This document shows positions 30,753-40,741 of a DNA stretch of 64,000 nucleotides, piece by piece (position 1 is the first letter of the stretch; each line of letters starts with the position of its first letter). This DNA comes from Meira nashicola (taxonomy: Eukaryota > Basidiomycota > Exobasidiomycetes > Exobasidiales > Brachybasidiaceae). Where the stretch lies: assembly GCA_001600355.1 (NCBI GenBank), contig BCJU01000003.1, positions 1,430,519-1,494,518 on the forward strand. Direction: 5' to 3'. The notes beneath the pieces are model-generated. The model worked only from the letters and a program-made list of their open reading frames with translations, was not told the origin of the DNA and made no database searches. Both the position numbers and the translations under genes were made by a program.

Positions 30753-31082
30753 TTAAAATTATTCGGCTATGAATGTCAAAAAAAAAGTGGCAAAGAATAC
30801 AGTACACGCCATTATTAACCTGCATTACGCTATTCCCAAGCCTGCGTGCGGGTGCTCAGACCCATTTGCATATTAAGTCAGCCGAGAATCGGGTTTTAAA
30901 AGACGCGGACTTTAGGCCAAACACCGTTCAGTTCGAATGCTGGGTGTGTGGAGAAACGGAAGAGAAATCGATTACATTTTAGGAAAACAAAGTCAGATTG
31001 ATAATATACATGGTGTTGAGGGAAAAAGTAAATCTTTTTGGTATTCTTGTGATCACCTCACTTGGGATGCGGAAAGAAAGAA
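30753..31082. other. Intergenic between MsrA and the 31-kb orphan
   Basis: 330 bp with the MsrA promoter and the orphan's 3' end. A frame at 30773-30982 opens within it but has no motif. A GTTCGA-type sequence at 30929-30945 was checked as a tRNA arm and does not fold as one. Confidence 0.45.
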
Positions 31083-33017
31083 TCAAAGGTAAGTCACCTT
31101 GTGGGTGGTGAATGGCAATGGCTTGTCATGTACGACTGACTTGGCTGAAGGTTGATCTGGACTTTTGCTACTTTGACCAACTTGAACTTCTACTTCGTCA
31201 TGCTCCATTGAAGAATTATCAGGTTCAATCTCTGTGATCGAAGCAGGTCGACCATATGACATATGACTACCGAGAATGAGCTCTTTCGGAGGAAACATTG
31301 TTGAAGTTTTCTTGAGAATAGGACGAGGTGCTAATGACATGTGTCTAGAATTAGATGATGCTGGTGGGCTTGCGACTTGCGGATTGTTACTGTTTTCTGG
31401 TACTCTGAACGTGTTAGCCCAAGTAGGAGGAGACATATTTGCAGATGGAGGGCGTGAAGGCTCACTTGAAGAGCTCCTGAACGGTGGAACCTCTCGCTCC
31501 TTCTGACCATTCCCTTGTTGGGGCCCAATTGCTGCACGCCCAAATCCTTCTTCCCGTTGAGATTGTGAAGTACCTTGTTGTTCAGCTTCCAAAGTACCCG
31601 CATGGGTACGTTCATTAGAAGGACTGATAGGATTGACTCGCATGGCGGGTGGAAGCAAGCTGTCAAAGAAATCGAATTGGCCAGGAAAGATTCGGGAAAG
31701 TTGCTCTGTTGTATGATTTTGCCCTTGTTGCGCCAAATCAGCAGTTTCTGTTGGAGGACGTCCTTGTGTTTGAGCTTGAGGACGAACATCTGCACTTTCC
31801 ACTGGACCGTTCTGTGGAAGCACGACTTCATTGCTTTGTTGTGTAGGATGATTTGTTTTTCTTGCATCATTGCTAGAACCTGCCGTGTCCGAATGTGTGT
31901 TTTCATGTTGCAAAGTGTCTGATGGAGCAGCCGCTACCCCCACATTGTTCTCTGGCAATGTTGTCTGTTGCGCTCTACTTGACTGATTGTTGTCAGACGC
32001 GGCACCGCGGCCATTGGCTTCGACACCCGCATGATTGGATGTATGCTGCTCGTAAGGAGCATGATGTCCATTTTCGGGCATGTCTTCATTGATAGGTACT
32101 TCTAATGTATTTTGTAAAACGGGACCACCTCCTACTCGGGGAGAGTTTGCAGTACCGCATTCTGCAGATACAAACTCATCCATCAATATGCCTTGAGTGC
32201 GTAAAATTTGCAATATACGCAGGTATTCAGGATCACATTCGCGCTTACGCTTAAGGAGAGGTGAAGCAATTTGATCAACTTTTCGAAAATGAGCATCGAC
32301 CTTGCCTTTGATCATTCGATTATGCGATGCGAGAGCCTCCAATACCTGTTGAACTGACTCAAATTCACTGTCTTGACGCTTCTCTCTCAACTTTTGTGTG
32401 ATACTGCCCATTCCTTTCTTCGTACGTACGACAATTACCATTGCATCCAAAAGAGGGCAAAGCGACTCAAAAGCATTGCGAAAGTAGATGATATCCTCGC
32501 GAGTGATGAGACTTAAGCTTGAATGGGGTATTTTATATAGCTCGCCTAATGCTGTTCTTTCACAGAGATCTGCCATGTCTTGTATTTCATCAATCACTTC
32601 TTTGCTTTCGTTCTTTCGTGATTGTTTTTGTGGGCGCTCATCATCACTGTCTTCATTGCTAGCGAAATGCTTTTGTAATCCTTCATTGCTCCATTTCATC
32701 TTATCTTGTGGCATTTCGCAACCCGTCTTCCAGACTTCATACGCGCGCAATTGATACGGTGAAAGGTTGGATTTGGCTTCCTTTTCAGCAATTGCATCTG
32801 TGTCCTCGAGTGTTGCCGCGATTGAATTACCATGGAGAACAACACCGGAAGCCCTGCCTATCTTTAATAAGACAACATCCAGGGTATCTTCGGGGTTTAC
32901 AAGGCTATATGCGCGACAATCACGGTAATCAGTAATGCTGGGACAAATAATGTGGTGATAGAAGCGCGCATCTGGTGATGCATTTAGTTACACTCACATG
33001 TCTTCTCGTTGCCCCAT
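31083..33017 (-). CDS. Hypothetical low-complexity protein, two exons
   Basis: I join exon 1 (32998-33017, beginning MGQREDI) to exon 2 (31083-32937) through a 60-nt GT-AG intron (32938-32997); exon 2 alone has no upstream ATG. The protein is 624 residues. The N-terminal ~70 residues (including 'DTLDVVLLKIGRASGVVLHG') are well folded by composition, and ~110-250 is helical and charged ('DIIYFRNAFESLCPLLDAM' and 'KRKRECDPEYLRILQILR'). From ~260 to the end it is Gln/Asn/Ser/Pro-rich and probably disordered. No signal peptide or membrane helix. The folded part followed by a glutamine-rich tail suggests a nuclear or adaptor protein, but I do not recognise the family. Confidence 0.7.
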
Positions 33018-33399
33018 TTTATCATCATAGTTGATGCATTTGTACTAAGTATAATCGTGTAAGATGAAAGCAAAATTAGAACACTGATGTCAACAGACGC
33101 TAGCCAAATGCACTTACGGGATTCTCCCTTGCCATCAGGTCCAAGATTTGAGGCTTCATTGAGACAAAGTATGAGGAGTAAGTAGGAAAGGGGAAAATTG
33201 GTACGGAAGTAGAAGAGGAAGTGTATGATGGATGACGGTTGAGAATAAATGCACCCGGTACTTAGAAATGAAATGCAACTCGATCAGCCCGAGACTCGCG
33301 CGGCCTGTACTCACAAAGCCCCGCGAGAACATTTTCAATTAATGCGGCATCTATTGTCTAAAGAGCATATATTCTACAAATTTGCATGAAATTTTCATT
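33018..33399. other. Intergenic
   Basis: 382 bp between the 3' end of the phosphatase-like gene and the start of the orphan. It must contain the orphan's promoter. No clear element seen. Confidence 0.4.
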
Positions 33400-34911
33400 C
33401 TATTCTGGAGCTTTGCAAGCTCCTTCGATATCCCCATACGTTCTCATCCTTTGCTGTACAAATTCCTGGAATTGATCGATGGGACACGAATTGCCAGGGC
33501 CATCTTGACAGTAATCCAATGTTTGTGCAGCTCCATTAACAATTGCTCGAATGTAATTTTGTTTATCGTCACATCGAATGCGCTCGAGAGCAACATGGCC
33601 AAGGAAAGGCAAGACGTGAGAAGTACGCCAAACTCGTTCTTTTTGTCGTACATCCAAAGGCATAGGACCGACTTTTGTTTGATTCCATAATCCAAGGGCT
33701 ACGAGAGCAATTGGTGGTTCTTCACGATGTGTAAAGTAAGCGAATAACTTCTGTGTATGCGTCGAGTTTGGTGGACCGGGAGGAGCAGGAAGTCGCGGAT
33801 CTTTCTTGCTTGCAGCATTGTATGGTCGATGTGGATGATCACCTTCACCTTCATCGGCAGACAGAAGATTATGGGTGGAAGTGTTAAGCCAGTGCACACC
33901 CAGATATGGCGCCACAGGGCTAGCATATCCGACCATTTTATGATAGATCAAATCATGGAAGTACTCGTAATCATAGTAATCTTGCGCATCAAAGATCTTG
34001 TCGGAGCAGAAGTTTGTCTTACCAATACCTTTGATGACCGACTCGTATCCACACAGCATTTGGATAGCGATAACATCCTTCAATTCAAATTCGAACGAGG
34101 GTGCAAGTGCTTGCAATTTGGCCAATGGGCCAGGACCCCAATTGCGTAAATACTCCCTTGCATCATTCCTTCCTTCTTCCTTTGTGAATCGATCACATAC
34201 TTTGTGCGGTGTTAGACTTGCGGACCAATTAGGATCTTTGTTTGGTACCTCGACCAGACTGATATACTTTCCATCGCCTTCACCACCATCACCTTCTTGG
34301 TACTTTGGGAAAGCACCTCTAATGAACGCTTTTGCCGTTCCAATATCGCGCTCCGAACTTGCTGTCCAAACCTTAAATGGTACTTTGACTTTGAGATTGT
34401 CAAGCTTACTCTTCTTCTTTCCTAGCTTTTTAGGAGGCAGTAAATGGGGATACAATTTGCGGAACCTTTTTCCAAACAATTCTGCATCTTTGATTCCAGG
34501 TTTTGTCAATTTTTCCAAATTGTCCTCATTAATTGGAGATTCCCAGTCATTCAAGAAGCTCAATGGACCGTCTTCGGGGAACACCCCTTTTGCTTCCTTC
34601 ACTCTTTCAACAAAGGGCTGCATGTACTCTTCCCATTCATCGTCATTGGCATAGATTGAACTATGACGGATCAGAAAGGCAGCAGCTGTGACACTGCAAC
34701 CCTGTGGAGGCTCGATATCTGCTCCTGGTGCATCGTGATACGGACTGATACCACTGGAATGTCGCAATGGCTCCCAATCAGGATGCTCTCCAAATCGGAA
34801 AGAGGAGAATACCTTTTGATTGGATTGAGGAGCACTTGAAACGGATAAGGTAAGTGCAGCAATGATTACGATTGTCACATTTGCGACGAGAAAGCGGAAA
34901 GAGACACTCAT
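33400..34911 (-). CDS. Secreted histidine-acid-phosphatase family protein (phytase-like)
   Basis: 503 residues with a cleavable signal peptide (hydrophobic residues ~5-25, Ala-Pro cleavage near 27). The phosphoglycerate-mutase-like phosphatase fold is indicated by 'AAFLIRHSSIYANDDEW' with Arg82-His83 as the N-terminal active-site pair, by 'WTASSERDIGTAKAFIRGAF', and by 'YFTHREEPPIALVALGLW' in the C-terminal part. Canonical enzymes have RHGxRxP and HD; here they read RHSSIYA and HRE, so the second arginine and the proton-donor aspartate are replaced. Several asparagines fit N-glycosylation. It may hydrolyse phosphate esters outside the cell or be a diverged subfamily with other activity. Confidence 0.82.
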   Translation of the reverse strand: MSVSFRFLVANVTIVIIAALTLSVSSAPQSNQKVFSSFRFGEHPDWEPLRHSSGISPYHDAPGADIEPPQGCSVTAAAFLIRHSSIYANDDEWEEYMQPFVERVKEAKGVFPEDGPLSFLNDWESPINEDNLEKLTKPGIKDAELFGKRFRKLYPHLLPPKKLGKKKSKLDNLKVKVPFKVWTASSERDIGTAKAFIRGAFPKYQEGDGGEGDGKYISLVEVPNKDPNWSASLTPHKVCDRFTKEEGRNDAREYLRNWGPGPLAKLQALAPSFEFELKDVIAIQMLCGYESVIKGIGKTNFCSDKIFDAQDYYDYEYFHDLIYHKMVGYASPVAPYLGVHWLNTSTHNLLSADEGEGDHPHRPYNAASKKDPRLPAPPGPPNSTHTQKLFAYFTHREEPPIALVALGLWNQTKVGPMPLDVRQKERVWRTSHVLPFLGHVALERIRCDDKQNYIRAIVNGAAQTLDYCQDGPGNSCPIDQFQEFVQQRMRTYGDIEGACKAPE

Positions 34912-35242
34912 ACGGATATCTTATGCAATAGTGATGGAGGAGAAAAAAGGTAACATTGACGAAGACATAATTCTGCTTTGCTTACGTATCCTGTCTTCTC
35001 CTGGCTTTTGGTCTTTTCACCATTTCGGCTCAAAGATAAACAAATGTCCTTTTTTTGGTGTGGAGGAAACACTTGTAAAAAATCTCAAAAGCTTGGCACA
35101 CTTTTACGCGTTTGAACGGGATGATAGGATTATATAATAAATGGAAGCAATCGGAAAATGATAAAAAAAAGTTTATTCCAATGACTTTCAGATAACTTCT
35201 GTTCCGCTAAACGCTTACCATATCCTGAATTCAAGGAGCGTC
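34912..35242. other. Divergent promoter phosphatase-like / OCT1
   Basis: 331 bp between head-to-head genes. An A-rich run lies at 35158-35170. No clear TATA element. Confidence 0.4.
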
Positions 35243-37708
35243 ATGGCGGCGGTCAATAGAGTCTTACATACCGCGAGAAGGTCTTCTGGTAGGACGTTGG
35301 CTGAATGCTCTCTATCAACAAGTCAAAGGTCAAGAATAGCTTCCAGTAGCCGGCTAAATGACAATCGGAGAACAACACCAAGCCAAACTTTACGCTTATT
35401 CTCCACCTATCCTACTCGCCATGCTGTTCCCGTTACGGCAACTTCAAGTTTAGGTACGGAGGCAGATGCTAAAGTGCTTAGAGAACTGTTCGATTCACCT
35501 GATCCGAAAAAGTCCACATTTGATTTGAGTAAAGGACAAAGTGGTTTATTTCTATCCGATGCTCTTTCCTCGACAGATAGCTTTGAAGCACTTGCAAGAA
35601 GAACTTTACTGCGATGTCAACTTATTGTTTCTAGAATCCTCACAGCTCCACAAAACGGTCCAGCTGAAATGCGAAAGGTGGTTCGAAATTTGGATAGATT
35701 GAGTGATCTTTTATGTGGAATTATCGATTGTGCCGAATTGATCAGAAACGCACATCCAGACAAAAGTTGGGTCGAATGTGCAAATCGGACATATGAAGGA
35801 TTATGTGGTTATATGAATGAGCTCAATACCCATACTGGACTGTATCATGTCTTGGCACAAGTACTAAATGATCAAGAATTGCGTTCACAATTATCGCAAG
35901 AAGCTTTGGCAGTTGCTTATGTCTTTTTGCGAGATTTTGAAAAGTCTGGCATTCATCTACCAGATCAACAACGTGCAAAGTTTGTGCAATTGAGTGATGA
36001 AATTCTCGTTTTAGGAAGAAGCTTTTTGCAAAATGGCGCAGAAGTACAATCTGGAGAAGGAGAGGTCTATGAAGAAATACCGTTAGAATGGCTGAAAGGA
36101 GCTTCGAATCAAATTGTAGAAGCTATACGAAAATCACACATGGAAAAAGATGGAAAGCTTCGAGTTCGTCATAACTCATGGGCTATGCAAGTGCTTGCCA
36201 AGTATGTCCCTGACTCACGCGCTCGAGAGGTAGCATACAGGAGTATGAATTCAGGAACGCCTTCACAATTGAGCGTTTTGGAAAATTTGATTGATCGAAG
36301 GGCGGAATTGGCAGATTTGACGGGCTATGAATCATTTGCTTCAATGACGTTGGCCGACAAGATGGCAAGAAAGCCAGAAAACGTTGATCGATTCTTAAAC
36401 TCATTAACGGATCATCATAAACAGTTGGCGTTCAAAGATTTGAGAAAGTTGGGTGAATTGAAAGAGGCGGAAGAAGGTAATTCACAATTTAATGAATGGG
36501 ATCGGGATTACTATGCGGAAAAGTTTATTCGAAATCTTAACTTGAAATCTACAGCTCCGCCGATTGGAAGTTTTTTCAGTGTGGGAACAGTTTTTGCAGG
36601 CCTTTCACGTCTTTTTGAAAACTTGTATGGTATCACACTTCGAAGTTCAACACCACTTAAAGGTGAAACATGGGCAGAAGATGTGAGCAAGATGGACGTT
36701 TTGGAGGAAGGCCGTAAAATTGGTACAATTTATGCTGATTTGTACAATCGATCAGGTAAGCCTCCTTCGGCTGCACATTATACAGTCAGATGCTCTCGTA
36801 GAACGGACGATGATGATGAAATGGGAGACTTTTACTATGGTCGTTTGTCTACTGGTGAGCAAGTGAGTGTTGAAGAAGGAATGCGTACATTGGCAACACT
36901 CGATACCAACCCCGTAAGCTCAACAGATCGTGAAGGAAAGTATCAATCACCAATCGTCGTACTCTTGTTTGATTTCTTACGCCCGACAACAACCGGTCAG
37001 CCAAGTTTACTAAGTTGGCAAGAAGTTGAAACTCTGTTTCATGAAATGGGACATGCAATTCACTCTATGATCGGTCGAACGGAGTACCACAACGTTTCCG
37101 GAACACGATGTGCGACCGATTTTGTTGAATTGCCTTCAATTTTGATGGAATACTTTGTATCCAGTCCAGAAGTGATTGGTTTGGTTGCTCGACATCACTC
37201 AACAGATGCAACTTTACCATACTCTCATTTACAATCTCATTTAGCTGTTCAAAGGTCTCTCGACTCACTTGATACGCATAATCAAATCGTTTTGGCATCT
37301 TTGGATCAATTGTACCATCGACAAACAACAAAAAAGCCAAGGGATGATACGACAAAGATGATGAAATCATTACAATCACAAGTTGGTATCCTTCCACCAA
37401 CTCAAGGAACTTCTTGGCAAGTTAATTTTAGTCATTTATTCGGTTATGGTGCAACATATTATAGTTATCTATTCGATCGTGCAATAGCTTCTAGAATTTG
37501 GCAAAAGTTATTCATGAAATCTCCTTTAGATCGAGAAGCAGGAGAAGCTTTTAAAACTCGTGTTTTGGCTCACGGAGGCGGTCGTGATCCATGGCACATG
37601 CTTGCCGATGTACTCAAAGATGATAATTTAGCACAAGGTTCTGAAAGTTCAAGAGCAATGGAAGCTGTTGGAAGATGGGGAATCGCTGATGTAGGAACCA
37701 AAGCATAG
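35243..37708 (+). CDS. OCT1: Mitochondrial intermediate peptidase (Oct1/MIP)
   Basis: 821 residues, one exon. The Arg/Ser-rich N-terminus (~1-60) is a mitochondrial presequence. The M3 metallopeptidase domain carries 'ETLFHEMGHAIHSM' (HExxH zinc site, ~residues 600-605) with the downstream ligand glutamate in 'ATDFVELPSILMEYF', then 'FGYGATYYSYLFDRAIAS', a typical M3 C-terminal block. The enzyme removes an octapeptide from precursors after matrix processing peptidase. Length fits the fungal family (about 770-820). The C-terminal 'LAHGGGRDPWHMLADVL' is also conserved in this family. Confidence 0.95.
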   Translation: MAAVNRVLHTARRSSGRTLAECSLSTSQRSRIASSSRLNDNRRTTPSQTLRLFSTYPTRHAVPVTATSSLGTEADAKVLRELFDSPDPKKSTFDLSKGQSGLFLSDALSSTDSFEALARRTLLRCQLIVSRILTAPQNGPAEMRKVVRNLDRLSDLLCGIIDCAELIRNAHPDKSWVECANRTYEGLCGYMNELNTHTGLYHVLAQVLNDQELRSQLSQEALAVAYVFLRDFEKSGIHLPDQQRAKFVQLSDEILVLGRSFLQNGAEVQSGEGEVYEEIPLEWLKGASNQIVEAIRKSHMEKDGKLRVRHNSWAMQVLAKYVPDSRAREVAYRSMNSGTPSQLSVLENLIDRRAELADLTGYESFASMTLADKMARKPENVDRFLNSLTDHHKQLAFKDLRKLGELKEAEEGNSQFNEWDRDYYAEKFIRNLNLKSTAPPIGSFFSVGTVFAGLSRLFENLYGITLRSSTPLKGETWAEDVSKMDVLEEGRKIGTIYADLYNRSGKPPSAAHYTVRCSRRTDDDDEMGDFYYGRLSTGEQVSVEEGMRTLATLDTNPVSSTDREGKYQSPIVVLLFDFLRPTTTGQPSLLSWQEVETLFHEMGHAIHSMIGRTEYHNVSGTRCATDFVELPSILMEYFVSSPEVIGLVARHHSTDATLPYSHLQSHLAVQRSLDSLDTHNQIVLASLDQLYHRQTTKKPRDDTTKMMKSLQSQVGILPPTQGTSWQVNFSHLFGYGATYYSYLFDRAIASRIWQKLFMKSPLDREAGEAFKTRVLAHGGGRDPWHMLADVLKDDNLAQGSESSRAMEAVGRWGIADVGTKA

Positions 37709-37811
37709 AAAGCACACACAAACACACACCACTTTCACATAGACTATCTTTGAGATTATGTAATTAATTGCAATTAGAATGCATTTTATTATAGAGTACA
37801 ATTTGAACATA

Positions 37812-39584
37812 TTATCTTGATCGTCTTCCCCGAACGACTTGCAATGCGTCAAGTAATGTCCTTCGTTCACTTCTGACACATTCCATTGTTGCAATGATTG
37901 CAAAAGATACACCCATGATTACTAAATTCGTCGCTTGCGTTGACCAGGGCATATGCCAATCTTGATTTGTGACAAAATAAGCATGTCTACATAATGCAGC
38001 CAAGATAAACAGAAAGATGCTAATCGTTGAACGCTTTGGCAATATTGACCGAATCGAAAATTGATCTTGTCGATCAGGGGAAGAGAGAAATTGAGCTGCA
38101 AAGCGGAAACAATATATTGCTCTGATATACGTGCTGAATGTGCTTGCTAGGACTAGAGCAATTTCAGGTGTGATTGCAGCAGATATTGAAAGGCTAGTCA
38201 AAGGAGACGAAGGTGAAGTCAAAGATGCTAAGAAAGCAATAAAAGATCCACTTGCACCAATCAATACCACATCATATCTTGCAAGTTGTTCAGACGAAGC
38301 AGAGGCTTGTAAAAAACCTTCCAATAAACCGTTAAAAGCCATAGCAGGTAAATAAGCAGCCCCATACACTGCTAGAATCTTTGGTGCACTTGTCTCTAAA
38401 GCCCATTTCTTTCCTGCGATAATTGTAAGTAACGGCGTTGTAAGAGGCGGGCAAAATGCAACCAGATACATGGCGAACAAAAAGTAAAAGCTCAAAAGGT
38501 TGCTTAGCATGTCTCGAGCGTACAATACAGCAGCCTTAGATGGCTTTGACACACTGCTTCCCAAATTCGTCGCAAACGTTAATCGGGCACTCTCTTCGAT
38601 TGGTTGATATAAAAGCCGAGCAACGAGTGAGCCATAATTACTTGCCAGTGCATAAGCACCTTGATCACTCAAAGATCCTAAACGAGCAACGGCAAACTTA
38701 TCAGCTTCTCCCAATACATGTTTCACCACATTTTGACGAGTCATAGAGATTGATAGGTTCAACGTTTCTTTATCAAAAGTAGCCGATCCTTGCTTGCCAA
38801 ATCGAAAATGGTACATTTCTACAGTACTTCCTAGGCCACTTTGCATGATTGAATGCACCATAAAAACAGTCAAGAATGTCAAACCATAGAAGAATTGTCC
38901 TACTCCAAACGGTAATAAACTGTGTCGAAGATCGATTCCATCAGAATTTGAGCTTTTCTGTAGCCAAATCATGCATACAAGAGTACTTGCACCTTTTGCC
39001 ATCAAACCAGCACCTTCTGACCATATTCTAGGTCCAAGTTGAACCTTTCTCAAAGCGGCAATATACGACGGTTCAGAGATCAATTCTGCTAATGCTCCGG
39101 CCAAAAAGATTGAACATGAAAGTTGAAAATGCGGATGAGATGCCAATTGCTCAGATGCCAAACGATTCTGATAGATTGCCATTACCAAAAATGAGATTGG
39201 TATTCCAGCCAAGATGGGCAACATAGCTATATTCTGCAAACCTTTTTCTCTCTTTGCTTTTTTGACATCGACATTTCTATTGCTACTTTGACGACTTGAT
39301 GCATTTCGCACACCTTCTCGTGAGATTGTAAGAATTGTACCTAATACCAGTTCTAATTGAATATTTGCTGCTCCAAACGCTTCTGCACTTGCTAATCGAA
39401 TTTGAAGTTGAGCCATCAATACTGTAATTAATCTTGAAAGGATTTGTAAACCAATCAACATTCCTGCTCCCGCTACCGGTTGTGGAGGTGAATCATCTTC
39501 AACGCTACCGTCTGTGTTGTCTCTGTCACCATTATTAATCTTTCTATCTTCCATATTCTGTCTTCTTTCGTCATCTTTCTCCAT
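37812..39584 (-). CDS. RFT1: Rft1, N-glycan precursor (Man5GlcNAc2-PP-dolichol) translocation protein
   Basis: 590 residues with 11-12 membrane segments in the MATE-like fold. Rft1 landmarks include 'LIGLQILSRLITVLMAQLQI' in helix 1, 'TILTISREGVRNA' after helix 2, 'FGKQGSATF', 'KHVLGEADKF' and 'DQGAYALASNYGSLVARLL'. It acts in the ER membrane in the lipid-linked oligosaccharide pathway, where it is required for Man5GlcNAc2-PP-dolichol to reach the lumen. The acidic N-terminus is cytosolic. It converges with OCT1 (103-bp gap) and diverges from GNA1. Confidence 0.92.
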   Translation of the reverse strand: MEKDDERRQNMEDRKINNGDRDNTDGSVEDDSPPQPVAGAGMLIGLQILSRLITVLMAQLQIRLASAEAFGAANIQLELVLGTILTISREGVRNASSRQSSNRNVDVKKAKREKGLQNIAMLPILAGIPISFLVMAIYQNRLASEQLASHPHFQLSCSIFLAGALAELISEPSYIAALRKVQLGPRIWSEGAGLMAKGASTLVCMIWLQKSSNSDGIDLRHSLLPFGVGQFFYGLTFLTVFMVHSIMQSGLGSTVEMYHFRFGKQGSATFDKETLNLSISMTRQNVVKHVLGEADKFAVARLGSLSDQGAYALASNYGSLVARLLYQPIEESARLTFATNLGSSVSKPSKAAVLYARDMLSNLLSFYFLFAMYLVAFCPPLTTPLLTIIAGKKWALETSAPKILAVYGAAYLPAMAFNGLLEGFLQASASSEQLARYDVVLIGASGSFIAFLASLTSPSSPLTSLSISAAITPEIALVLASTFSTYIRAIYCFRFAAQFLSSPDRQDQFSIRSILPKRSTISIFLFILAALCRHAYFVTNQDWHMPWSTQATNLVIMGVSFAIIATMECVRSERRTLLDALQVVRGRRSR

Positions 39585-39861
39585 TCTGACATTGTGAGCA
39601 ATACAAAGGAAGAAAGAATGATGGAATGAAAGTGCACATATGTCAGAGCATAGGCATTCGGACTATGTGCCAGAGCATAGGCATTCGGACTCTGTATACC
39701 TGAAGTAACACGACAACGCGTACACTTGTCCCCCGCCCTGACAAATATCTGGAACGTGTAAATATCCGAAGCAAAGAACAACACTTGCAGCACATTAAGC
39801 ACATGCACGTTTCGCTCTTGATGATCATCTACAAGATAATCATTATTTCATTCGTATCAAA
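39585..39861. promoter_or_regulatory. Divergent promoter RFT1 / GNA1
   Basis: 277 bp shared by an N-glycosylation gene and the enzyme that makes GlcNAc-6-phosphate, the precursor of UDP-GlcNAc, so co-regulation is plausible. It holds a two-copy direct repeat described separately. Confidence 0.5.
39641..39691. repeat. Two-copy 27-bp direct repeat
   Basis: Two copies begin at 39641 and 39668 with a period of 27 bp and a 21-bp identical core (39644-39664 and 39671-39691). It lies 57 bp from the RFT1 ATG and 170 bp from GNA1. It could be a duplicated regulatory site or a minisatellite seed. Confidence 0.8.
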
Positions 39862-40683
39862 ATGGCATTCGTAACGGACGACAAACTTGATTTACTCTTC
39901 GATCCTAATCTTATTCCCGATTCAGTGCACAAGCTTGTGGGTCCTGATCTTCATGTGAGTAAAATTTGTTGTTTTTTTGTTGACTTAGTACTGATTGTAT
40001 GCTTTGCCTACCTTCCTTTCAAGATTCGACCTTTAGCATCAAGTGATTATGAAAGAGGACATTTAAAAGTTATGCAAGTTTTAACATCAACTCCTGATCC
40101 AGGTAAAGAAGCATATCAAGAAGCATTTAAACGTATGCAATCTTCTTCACCTTTATCATATTTCATTTTAACGATAATTGATAAATCAAACGATCAAATT
40201 TTAGCAATTGGTTCGGTATTTTTAGAATATAAATTCATTAGAAATCTTGGTATTTGTGGTCATATCGAAGATATTGCAGTTGATGCAAAAGCACAAGGAA
40301 AAGGTTTGGGAAAAAAGTTAATTTTGGCTTTGACCGAATTATCAGAAAGTTTGGGCTCGTATAAAGTCATTCTGGATTGCAGTGAAGAGAATAAAGGTGA
40401 GCATATCAGGCCAAGAAGGTTGAAATAATAGAATCATTGACAAAAGAAGTGTATTTTCCTCCTTTTTTCTTCAGGTTTTTATGAAAAATGTGGGTGAGTA
40501 AAGGCAAACAAAGATTCGTATCATGTTACCTAGATTGTCAGCTAACTATCTTTTTCTTATTGTACCCACAGATACAAATACAAGGGTGCTCAAATGGTCA
40601 GTAATCAGCAAGCTGTAACTCTCTAACAAACCATGCTAACCTTGCCCTTTCTTTCTCATCAATAGGCCAAATATAAAGAGTAA
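39862..40683 (+). CDS. GNA1: Glucosamine-6-phosphate N-acetyltransferase, five exons
   Basis: Exons 39862-39954, 40024-40396, 40475-40493, 40572-40596 and 40666-40683 give 175 residues. All introns are GT-AG. The first (69 nt) has no in-frame stop, so an unspliced reading stays open. The product makes GlcNAc-6-phosphate from glucosamine-6-phosphate and acetyl-CoA on the way to UDP-GlcNAc, chitin and glycans. GNAT motifs are clear: 'IRPLASSDYERGHL', 'GHIEDIAVDAKAQGKGLGKK' (acetyl-CoA Q-x-x-G-x-G loop) and 'VILDCSEENKGFYEKCGYK', the last assembled only when exons 2-4 are joined. The terminal exon encodes AKYKE. The 19-, 25- and 18-nt coding pieces are exceptionally short. Confidence 0.93.
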
Positions 40684-40741
40684 ATGAAACACACTGTATG
40701 AATAGAAATTGTATTTCATTTTGAAGCAAGATTAGCAACAT

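Noticed and set aside
30920..30950. Possible tRNA T-arm (GTTCGAA sequence)
   Set aside because: The flanking bases do not form a 5-bp T stem and no acceptor or anticodon arm could be drawn.
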